Assembly: GCA_029880105.1 (NCBI GenBank)
Contig: JAOUPA010000009.1
Location: 1-24,635, forward strand
DNA: 24,635 nucleotides
Reading direction: 5' to 3'
Source of the DNA: Gammaproteobacteria bacterium
GTDB lineage: Bacteria; Pseudomonadota; Gammaproteobacteria; SZUA-229
A model generated the notes under the pieces. It searched no databases and was not told where the DNA came from. It worked only from the letters and a program-made list of their open reading frames with translations. The translations under genes and the position numbers were made by a program. Each line of letters begins with the position of its first letter. Position 1 is the first letter of the stretch. Shown one piece after another: positions 15,072 to 22,407 of this stretch.

Positions 15072-17782
15072 ACGATATAAGCATCCGAAAACAGATACTC
15101 ACACTTGCATTATTACCTATACTAATTGTAGCAATAGCGCTAACAACGTACTTCACCATAACTCAACTCGACTACATTTCAGAATCGCAGTCACGTCATG
15201 GTAAGATGATAGCTCAGCAGCTTGCTCCGGTCTCTGAGTATGCGGTATTTTCAGGCAATATAGATAGCATTATGCCTGTCTTAAAAAGCACCCTATCAGA
15301 TGCGGACATTATCAGCATCCTAATCAAAGATAAAGAAGGCAATAATATAGTATCAATTAAGGATGAAAATACAGATAAATCACATACCTCTATCTGGCAC
15401 TATTTTTCACCTCACGAAACAACCAGATTCATAGCACCAATCAAATCTCAGCCAATCGATATAGCATCTGTTGATGAGTCATCTGTAGACAACGATGGCA
15501 ATAATATTATTGGCTATATTGAAATAACATTTACATCAGTCAATATCAATGAAAAAAAGATACAAACTATTGCCCGGGGCGGGCTACTCACGTCTCTTAT
15601 ATTAACCATCATTACCTACATTGCACTCAAGTTTAGCAAGAGAATATCAAGCCCAATTCAGGCGCTAACACAGGCCGTAAAACATATTGCTGAAGGCGAT
15701 TACAAGATCAGGATAAGACAGAATGCAGCAGGTGAGATTGGCGTTCTTGAATCCTGCGTTAATATAATGGCGAAGGAACTGGAAAGCTCCCGCAGCAACC
15801 TTGAAGAAAAAATTGAAGAATCGGTCAAAGAACTTCATGGAACGATGGATGAGCTCGAAATTAGAAACATTGAACTAAGTATTGCACGCTCCAACGCTAT
15901 TCAGGCCAGTAATGCAAAATCTGAATTTCTTGCCAATATGAGCCACGAACTAAGAACTCCTCTCGGCGGCATACTTGGTTTCTCAGATCTGCTAGAAAAC
16001 AGCAATCTTGAACCTCAGCAACGTGATTACGCAGAAATTATAAAAAAATCTGCCAATAATCTGCTTAATATTATTGACGACATACTTGATCTTTCGAAAA
16101 TAGAATCAGGAAAGCTAGAGATAAGGCATCATGAGTTTAACCTTGTTGAAGTGACTGAAGAAATAATCAATTTATTATCGCCTGTTGCCTACGAAAAAAA
16201 TATTGAACTCGCTTACCATATTACCAACAATACCCCAACCACTATCAATAGCGACGCAAATCGAATCCGGCAAATATTAATTAACCTGATCGGTAACGCG
16301 ATTAAATTTACGGAAAAAGGTTATGTTTCTTTGCACATTAGTTCTAAATCAACTACCGATAATAAAATAGAAATTATATTCTCTATAATAGACACTGGCA
16401 TAGGCATGAACCCTATTCAGCAAAATAACCTTTTTAAGGCATTTTCACAGGCTGATAGTAGCATCGGCCAAAGATTTGGCGGAACTGGACTTGGCCTGGT
16501 CATTTCAAGAAAACTGGCAAATATGTTAAATGGTGATATCAGCTTTGAAAGTGTCGAAAATCAGGGTTCTGTTTTTCGTCTTACAATAACAACCGATCTC
16601 GGTATATATGATGATAGCTGCAAAAATGCACTAACAGGCATACGAATCTGCGTTGTTAATCTCCATGAATGCTGTGATGTCAATACCAGAAACATGCTCA
16701 ATACATGGGGAGCTACAATCACCACTATGCCACACTCTCCTGACAATCCAGAGGATTTTGACATTATAATAGTCAGCCTCTGCCGTGAGGATATTGGTAT
16801 TGATCAGGTTAACAATCTTGTTCCTGTATCGATACGAATACCATCATTAGCAATTGCGAGCACTCGCTCCTACAAAGATATTGAAAACATTAAAAACTGC
16901 GGCTTCACAAACGCTATCTTTCGATCTTCAGGACAACGAAATATTCTTCAATCCATAATAACCCTGGTACAACCTGATAAAGATATTTCCTGCCCTACCC
17001 TGACAAAAAACAGCCAGCCTTATAACTGGTCTGGCATTAATATCCTCGTTGTCGACGATAACAATATAAATTTGAAACTGGCTGAAATCATTATTACTAA
17101 CAATGGCGCATCTGTGACTACAGCTCTCAGTGGACGTGAGGCAATTGAACTAACAAATAACAGGAAATTCAATCTGATTTTTATGGATCTGCAGATGCCA
17201 GAAATAGATGGCTTCGAGACCAGTCAGTTAATAAGACAGGTTGATCTCAATAAGCACACGATTATTGTTGCACTGACCGCAAATGCCCTGGCAACCAAAG
17301 ACTCACACCGTCTTGATCAGTACGGCATCAATGATATATTAATTAAGCCGGTTACTGAGACTGCCATACAAAGCACAATTAATCGATGGTTATTTAATCA
17401 GCAACCTATGCATCCTGATATAAAAAAAGACATCCCATCAAACATCAGCCTGTTCTCCCGAACTGATGCGCTGGCACTGGCCGCTGGCAATGAAAAACTG
17501 GCCAATGATCTTACCAATATGTTACTTGATGAATTGCCTGAATACCTGAACCAGCTTCAAATGGCAATATTAGACAATGACATGAAGCAACTAAAGAAAA
17601 GCACTCACAAACTACACGGCGCCAGTCGCTGTTGCGGTACACCAGCGCTAAGACATGCTGCCGAGCAACTGGAGTACGATATTGATCATGAGATTACCGA
17701 TCATATAACCTCAAGCACTCATCGACTCATTGATGAAATCAAGAAGCTGATCAACACTGATAAAAAAGAACTAATGGTTTAG
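15068..17782 (+). CDS. barA: BarA/GacS-type tripartite hybrid sensor histidine kinase
   Basis: This 904-residue membrane kinase is expected to phosphorylate a UvrY/GacA-type regulator, which drives Csr/Rsm small RNAs. Membrane segments at about 11-31 and 172-188 flank a periplasmic sensor. A HAMP domain follows at about 190-243 and a coiled coil up to about 275. The HisKA phospho-site is His293 in MSHELRTP. The ATPase has Asn410 in the N-box, DTGIGM (442-447) and GGTGLGL (471-477). Residues about 520-635 form a degenerate pseudo-receiver, as in BarA. The true receiver (657-775) has Asp663/664, Asp707 and Lys760. The HPt domain has His847 in THKLHGAS. The order and N-terminal hydrophobic start match BarA/GacS. 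No cognate response regulator is in the window. It overlaps the upstream binding-protein gene by four bases and is AT-richer than the flanking genes. Confidence 0.9.
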   Translation: MNDISIRKQILTLALLPILIVAIALTTYFTITQLDYISESQSRHGKMIAQQLAPVSEYAVFSGNIDSIMPVLKSTLSDADIISILIKDKEGNNIVSIKDENTDKSHTSIWHYFSPHETTRFIAPIKSQPIDIASVDESSVDNDGNNIIGYIEITFTSVNINEKKIQTIARGGLLTSLILTIITYIALKFSKRISSPIQALTQAVKHIAEGDYKIRIRQNAAGEIGVLESCVNIMAKELESSRSNLEEKIEESVKELHGTMDELEIRNIELSIARSNAIQASNAKSEFLANMSHELRTPLGGILGFSDLLENSNLEPQQRDYAEIIKKSANNLLNIIDDILDLSKIESGKLEIRHHEFNLVEVTEEIINLLSPVAYEKNIELAYHITNNTPTTINSDANRIRQILINLIGNAIKFTEKGYVSLHISSKSTTDNKIEIIFSIIDTGIGMNPIQQNNLFKAFSQADSSIGQRFGGTGLGLVISRKLANMLNGDISFESVENQGSVFRLTITTDLGIYDDSCKNALTGIRICVVNLHECCDVNTRNMLNTWGATITTMPHSPDNPEDFDIIIVSLCREDIGIDQVNNLVPVSIRIPSLAIASTRSYKDIENIKNCGFTNAIFRSSGQRNILQSIITLVQPDKDISCPTLTKNSQPYNWSGINILVVDDNNINLKLAEIIITNNGASVTTALSGREAIELTNNRKFNLIFMDLQMPEIDGFETSQLIRQVDLNKHTIIVALTANALATKDSHRLDQYGINDILIKPVTETAIQSTINRWLFNQQPMHPDIKKDIPSNISLFSRTDALALAAGNEKLANDLTNMLLDELPEYLNQLQMAILDNDMKQLKKSTHKLHGASRCCGTPALRHAAEQLEYDIDHEITDHITSSTHRLIDEIKKLINTDKKELMV

Positions 17783-17787
17783 GCATA

Positions 17788-18171
17788 TTAGCACCTCTTT
17801 TCCATAACCACGAAGGCTGTTGCATAATGCTTTTCATCTGAAATACTGAGCCACGACGCCTGCATACCAATCTTCTCTGCACGTTCTTTAGCTACACTTG
17901 ATAACTCGATTAAAGGTCGTCCTGCTATATCGTGACCAATACATATCATCTTCATAGCAATACCATCTGCAAAACCTGTCCCCAATGCCTTAGCCACGGC
18001 CTCTTTTGCGGCAAAACGTTTTGCCAGAAATCGAACAGGATAATGACTTTCCTGGTACTCCTGCATTTCACTTGCACACAATATACGTTGTGCAAATCGA
18101 TCAGCATGCTCATCATAGATAAGCTGAATTCTATTGATCTCAACGATATCCAGACCAGTGCCAACAATCAT
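17788..18171 (-). CDS. acpS: Holo-[acyl-carrier-protein] synthase
   Basis: AcpS transfers the 4'-phosphopantetheine arm from coenzyme A to a serine of acyl carrier protein, activating it for fatty-acid synthesis. The 127-residue protein has the two hallmark motifs: GTGLDIVEINR with metal-binding Asp8, and KRFAAKEAVAKALGTG with Glu57. WLSISDEKHYATAFV near the end is also typical. Its ATG overlaps the pdxJ stop by four bases (ATGA), a conserved pdxJ-acpS coupling in proteobacteria. Its stop lies five bases from the stop of the convergent BarA-type gene, leaving no room for a separate terminator between them. Confidence 0.96.
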   Translation of the reverse strand: MIVGTGLDIVEINRIQLIYDEHADRFAQRILCASEMQEYQESHYPVRFLAKRFAAKEAVAKALGTGFADGIAMKMICIGHDIAGRPLIELSSVAKERAEKIGMQASWLSISDEKHYATAFVVMEKRC

Positions 18172-18905
18172 GTACGCGCCTCGCGCATCGCCTGTTTGTA
18201 AGCCTTCACCGATTTCTCCAGCCCGATAAACACCGCATCGGCAACAATGGCATGGCCTATATTCAATTCGCGAATTGGCTGCAGCGCAGCTATCGGCTGA
18301 ATATTCTGTAAATTCAGGCCATGGCCAGCATTCACATGAAGACCTATGCCATCGGCATACAATGCCGATTCCCTGATTTGCTCGAACAGGCGCTGACGCT
18401 CTTCACGAGTCTGGGCATCGGCATAATGCCCGGTATGTATTTCTATTACCGGCGCACCAACTTCTTTGGCCATATCGATCTGTTTTTTATCTGCATCAAT
18501 AAATAGAGACACTTTTACACCTGCCTCTGCAAGTCGAACACAGGCCTCCCTGATCAACGCCGCATGCGAAATCACATCCAGTCCACCCTCAGTAGTCAAT
18601 TCCTCTCGGCTCTCAGGAACCAGGCAACAGTCCTCGGGTTTCACATCTTCAGCAATACTGATCATTTGCTCAGTTACTGCCATTTCAAGATTCATGCGCG
18701 TCAGCATTCGCGCCTTTAACTCATAGACATCCCTGTCCTGAATATGACGGCGATCCTCACGCAGATGCAGGGTAATACTATCTGCACCGGCCTGTTCAAT
18801 TTGCAGGGCTGCATGCACAGGATCCGGATATCTTGTACCCCGTGCCTGCCGTAATGTCGCGACATGATCAATATTTACACCCAGTAAAATACTCTTTTGG
18901 CTCAC
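18168..18905 (-). CDS. pdxJ: Pyridoxine 5'-phosphate synthase PdxJ
   Basis: PdxJ condenses 1-deoxyxylulose 5-phosphate with 3-amino-1-hydroxyacetone 1-phosphate to form pyridoxine 5'-phosphate, the ring-closing step of DXP-dependent vitamin B6 synthesis. The 245-residue TIM-barrel protein starts with LLGVNIDHVATLRQARGT and has the DSITLHLREDRRHI loop, EIHTGHYAD and GLHVNAGHGLN stretches that supply catalytic and phosphate-binding residues. The start codon is GTG at 18905-18903. It gives the normal N-terminus, and a GAGGGTAGAGAAG purine-rich stretch just upstream fits a ribosome binding site. In many relatives recO precedes pdxJ; here it is replaced by a divergent cyclase gene. Confidence 0.96.
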   Translation of the reverse strand: MSQKSILLGVNIDHVATLRQARGTRYPDPVHAALQIEQAGADSITLHLREDRRHIQDRDVYELKARMLTRMNLEMAVTEQMISIAEDVKPEDCCLVPESREELTTEGGLDVISHAALIREACVRLAEAGVKVSLFIDADKKQIDMAKEVGAPVIEIHTGHYADAQTREERQRLFEQIRESALYADGIGLHVNAGHGLNLQNIQPIAALQPIRELNIGHAIVADAVFIGLEKSVKAYKQAMREART

Positions 18906-18931
18906 TTCTCTACCCTCTATTACTACTGCGC

Positions 18932-18949
18932 GAATATTACATAATATTC
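18932..18949. promoter_or_regulatory. 18-base palindrome between pdxJ and the cyclase gene
   Basis: GAATATTA (18932-18939) and TAATATTC (18942-18949) are perfect inverted arms separated by CA. It sits 27 bases upstream of the pdxJ GTG and about 100 bases upstream of the divergent cyclase ATG, where an operator controlling both genes could lie. It may instead just be the AT-rich -10 of the pdxJ promoter, since TATTAT and TAATAT can be read within it on the minus strand. No regulator is identified. Confidence 0.4.
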
Positions 18950-19047
18950 ACCAGCAATGCCCATGTTATAGCTTTCGTCTGCTATCTTTGCTATTTTTCA
19001 CCTACCAATAATAAAAACTGGGGCAGGAAACCCATTCAGGGAGAAAA

Positions 19048-21270
19048 ATGCAAGATATTCAACGATATATCCGATATGCACTAGGTCTCGCCTTTACTCT
19101 CATGTTTCTATTACATGTCAGCGGCACCTACCCCATCACCGCGCTTACCGTGATGGAGAATCTTGCCTACGATACGCGTCTCAAACTCACCCTGCCAGAA
19201 CAACCTGAAAAACAGGTGGTCATTATCGATATTGATGAAAAAAGCCTTGGTGAAATCGGACGCTGGCCATGGAACCGCGACATCATGTCCAACATCATCA
19301 ATAACCTGTTCGATCACTACAAAATCAAGGAAATTGGTTTCGATATCGTATTTGCAGAGGAAGATATAGATAAAGGCGGCAGGTTACTGGAACAGATGGC
19401 AAAAGGATCTTTAAAAGATGACATCCAGTTCCAGGAAGAATACAGTAAAGTCAGGGCATCGCTACTGCGCGATGAAATCTTTGCCAAAAGCCTCGGTAAC
19501 CGCAAAACCATTATGGGCATGGTTTTCCTGAATAATGAAACCGCCACTTTCAAGGGCAGCTTACCTGAACCGGTTGCCCGTCTGGATGCCAGCACCAAAG
19601 GTCGCATCTCCTTCTTCACAGCCAGTGGTTATACTGCCAATATCGATATATTACAAAAAAACGCATACAGTGGCGGCTTCTTTGACAACCCGGCTCTCGA
19701 TGAGGATGGTGTTTTCAGGCGTGTGCCTTTATTACAGGAATATGATGGCCAGCTTCACGAATCACTGGCACTGGCACTGGCACGCACGGCCATGGGCTCA
19801 CCCAAGATTGAGCTTGTCGTAGAAGTCAACGAAGAAAACACCAATGAGTTATTCCTGGAGTGGGTAAAAATTGGTGACACACGTATCCCGGTCGATGATA
19901 AAGGCAATGTACTGGTACCTTACCTGGGCAAGCAGAAGAGCTTTGAATACATCCCGGCCGCCGATGTCCTTAATAAATCTGTCGACCCTAGTAAGCTAAA
20001 AGATAAAATTGCCCTGTTTGGCACCTCGGCACCCGGCCTGCTCGATTTACGTACCACACCTCTCGAAGCGGCCTACCCTGGAGTAGAAATTCACGCCAAT
20101 ATTATTCAGGGTATCCTTGACCAGCGCATTATGCACAAGCCCGGCTACACTCAGGGTTTCGAATTCCTGTTGCTGGCCATTCTTGGCCTGCTGCTCACTT
20201 TCCTGCTGCCCTGGCTGTCAGCTACCTGGGGCGTTGTGCTTTCTCTTTCCATGGTCAGCGTATTGATTATCAGCAATATGTTCGCCTGGACGCAGTACCA
20301 GACCGTGTTCCCAATCGCATCACCAGTCCTGCTAACCATGGTACTCTTCACCCTGCAAATGATTTATGGTTTCTTCATCGAATCACGTAGCAAGCGACAG
20401 CTCGCCCACCTGTTCGGCCAGTATGTACCACCCGAGCTGGTAAAAGAGATGAGCAAGAAGATGGAAGAAATCAACCTGGATGGTGAAATCAAGAATATGT
20501 CTGTGCTGTTCTCTGATGTACGCAACTTCACCACCATTTCAGAAAGTATGGCACCTAAAGAACTGACGGAGCTGATCAACGGCTTCCTGACGCCAATTAC
20601 AGAGATTATTCATCACCAGCGCGGTACCATCGACAAATATATGGGAGACGCAGTGATGGCCTTCTGGGGCGCACCACTGGACGACCCTAAACATGCACTC
20701 AATGCACTGACAGCAGCGATGCAAATGACCGAACGCATGCATGCACTGCGACAGGATTTTGCCGCTCGCGGCTGGCCTGAAATCAAAATTGGCGTTGGCG
20801 TCAATACCGGCGACATGAATGTCGGCAACAAGGGCTCAGAATTCCGGGTTGATTACACTGTTCTTGGCGATGCCGTGAATCTTGGTTCACGCCTTGAAGG
20901 CCTGACAAAAACCTACGGAGTTGACATCATCGTTGGTGAAGCTACCAGGCATCAGGTACCTGAATACGAATATCGTGAACTCGATCGAGTTAAGGTTAAA
21001 GGCAAAGATGAACCGGTTGCTATTTATGAACCCATCGGCCTACTGGAGAATGTCGACAAATCAGTGCGACAGGATCTAAAACGCTACAACCTAGCACTTA
21101 AATTTTATCGCGCCCGGCAGTGGGATGATGCCGAACGTGAATTTTTCGCGCTGGCCTCAGTCGATAAAGACCGTAAAATTTATCAGATCTATCTCGATAG
21201 AATCATGCAATACCGTGAAACCCCACCCCCTGAAGACTGGGATGGTTCATTCAAACACACCAGCAAATAG
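19048..21270 (+). CDS. CHASE2-sensor class III adenylate/guanylate cyclase
   Basis: This 740-residue membrane cyclase would make a cyclic nucleotide in response to an extracytoplasmic signal. A membrane segment at about 9-25 leads to a CHASE2 domain (about 30-365) with the same GRWPW signature (71-75) as the Ser/Thr kinase upstream. Three membrane segments follow (about 370-390, 393-412 and 420-443). The catalytic domain (about 480-660) has the metal ligands Asp490 (FSDVRNFT) and Asp534 (KYMGDAVMAFWGAP), and Asn611 and Arg615 in NLGSRLEG. Lys530 together with Asp608 at the purine-recognition positions points to ATP, hence cAMP. A TPR-like helical pair at about 678-722 forms the tail. The CAGGGAG ribosome binding site is well placed. 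A strong hairpin terminator follows 23 bases after the stop. Confidence 0.94.
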   Translation: MQDIQRYIRYALGLAFTLMFLLHVSGTYPITALTVMENLAYDTRLKLTLPEQPEKQVVIIDIDEKSLGEIGRWPWNRDIMSNIINNLFDHYKIKEIGFDIVFAEEDIDKGGRLLEQMAKGSLKDDIQFQEEYSKVRASLLRDEIFAKSLGNRKTIMGMVFLNNETATFKGSLPEPVARLDASTKGRISFFTASGYTANIDILQKNAYSGGFFDNPALDEDGVFRRVPLLQEYDGQLHESLALALARTAMGSPKIELVVEVNEENTNELFLEWVKIGDTRIPVDDKGNVLVPYLGKQKSFEYIPAADVLNKSVDPSKLKDKIALFGTSAPGLLDLRTTPLEAAYPGVEIHANIIQGILDQRIMHKPGYTQGFEFLLLAILGLLLTFLLPWLSATWGVVLSLSMVSVLIISNMFAWTQYQTVFPIASPVLLTMVLFTLQMIYGFFIESRSKRQLAHLFGQYVPPELVKEMSKKMEEINLDGEIKNMSVLFSDVRNFTTISESMAPKELTELINGFLTPITEIIHHQRGTIDKYMGDAVMAFWGAPLDDPKHALNALTAAMQMTERMHALRQDFAARGWPEIKIGVGVNTGDMNVGNKGSEFRVDYTVLGDAVNLGSRLEGLTKTYGVDIIVGEATRHQVPEYEYRELDRVKVKGKDEPVAIYEPIGLLENVDKSVRQDLKRYNLALKFYRARQWDDAEREFFALASVDKDRKIYQIYLDRIMQYRETPPPEDWDGSFKHTSK

Positions 21271-21293
21271 CTCACTTATTCAGCCAGAAATTT

Positions 21294-21327
21294 AAAAGGC
21301 CCTGTTTTTGTAAAAACAGGGCCTTTT
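21294..21327 (+). terminator. Strong rho-independent terminator after the cyclase gene
   Basis: AAAAGGCCCTGTTTTT (21294-21309) pairs perfectly with AAAAACAGGGCCTTTT (21312-21327). The core GGCCCTG/CAGGGCC stem is flanked by A and T tracts, the standard layout of an intrinsic terminator. As the two innermost bases cannot pair sterically, the working loop is about four bases. The symmetric A/T flanks would let it act on both strands. It separates the cyclase transcript from the HD-domain gene. Confidence 0.9.
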
Positions 21328-21403
21328 GCTTATTTCTGCCACATTAGTGTAAATCACGATATTTGGTCTATAACTAGCCTTTATATAAGCAAAAATTAAG
21401 CGC

Positions 21404-22405
21404 ATGAAGACAAGACGGGCACAATACGACATTAGCAACACAGTTAATGTATCAGATACCTATCAGGTACAGGAAGCTGTGCTTGAGGTTATGTCTGACG
21501 TCTATCCAAAATTTAACCGTCAGGTTTTGAAACGCGCCTTTGAAGATTGCAACCAGCTGTTTGAAGGTCAACACCCCAACTACCTGCCCTGCGACACGCT
21601 CTACCACGACAAACAGCACACCCTGGATATGACGCTTGCGCTATCGCGTTTGATTAACGGTCATGACCGGAGCACAGCCAAAGGCGAACGCATCGGTCCA
21701 GACAGGGCCATACTTGGCCTCATTACTGCCCTATACCATGATTCCGGTTATATACGCCGCAAGCACGACCGCAGGCACCATAATGGCGCTGAATACACGC
21801 TGACCCACGTCAGCCGAAGCGCTGAATTTCTAAAACGTTATTTTCATAAAATTAATATGGGCGAACTATCTCAGGTATCAGCCAATATGGTTCACTATAC
21901 CGGTTTAGAAGTTGCCCCAGCACATATAAGACTACCCGACGCAAAAACACATAAGGTTGGTCATATGTTAGGCACGTCCGATCTAATCGCACAAATGTCT
22001 GATCGTTGCTATCTGGAAAAATGCTATCAGCGCCTGTACATAGAATTTGTCCTTGCAGGTATCGCTGTGCAGGTTGATGAGCAGGGAAAAGAACATATCA
22101 TTTACGGCTCACCCGAAGACCTGCTTAGAAAAACACCGGGCTTTTTTGAGCACGAAATTAAAATTCGTCTGGATAAGTTATTCAACAAGGTTTATGAATA
22201 CGAGAAAGCCTATTTCAACGGGAAGTTTAGTTATATAGAAGGCGTATATAAAAATCTGAATCAACTCAAAGAAATTCTGGAGACAAACAATTTTGAAATA
22301 CTAAATAGGACACCACCTGAAAACTACGGCACCAGGACATTCCCGGGATTGACTGAATATCTGAACCATCACCCTCAGCAGAAAGGTGTCTTCAGAGCAC
22401 GTTGA
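21404..22405 (+). CDS. HD-domain phosphohydrolase of unknown substrate
   Basis: This 333-residue soluble protein has the metal-binding signature of the HD superfamily. The motifs in order are LYHDKQHT (His68, Asp69, His72), ALYHDSGY (His112, Asp113), an H-rich stretch RRHHNGAEYTL (about 124-133), MVHYTG (His164) and Asp193/Asp200 in TSDLIAQMSD. The pattern of HxxxH, HD and later His/Asp recalls cyclic-nucleotide phosphodiesterase-like HD enzymes, but the family is broad and I cannot assign a substrate. No signal peptide or membrane segment is seen. It follows the CHASE2 cyclase on the same strand but past a strong terminator, so it has its own promoter. Its stop is two bases from the stop of the convergent ligA. 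Confidence 0.8.
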   Translation: MKTRRAQYDISNTVNVSDTYQVQEAVLEVMSDVYPKFNRQVLKRAFEDCNQLFEGQHPNYLPCDTLYHDKQHTLDMTLALSRLINGHDRSTAKGERIGPDRAILGLITALYHDSGYIRRKHDRRHHNGAEYTLTHVSRSAEFLKRYFHKINMGELSQVSANMVHYTGLEVAPAHIRLPDAKTHKVGHMLGTSDLIAQMSDRCYLEKCYQRLYIEFVLAGIAVQVDEQGKEHIIYGSPEDLLRKTPGFFEHEIKIRLDKLFNKVYEYEKAYFNGKFSYIEGVYKNLNQLKEILETNNFEILNRTPPENYGTRTFPGLTEYLNHHPQQKGVFRAR

Positions 22406-22407
22406 AA

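Noticed and set aside
17783..17787. Possible terminator between the BarA-type gene and acpS
   Set aside because: The stops are only five bases apart and I see no stem-loop with a T-run in the surrounding sequence.
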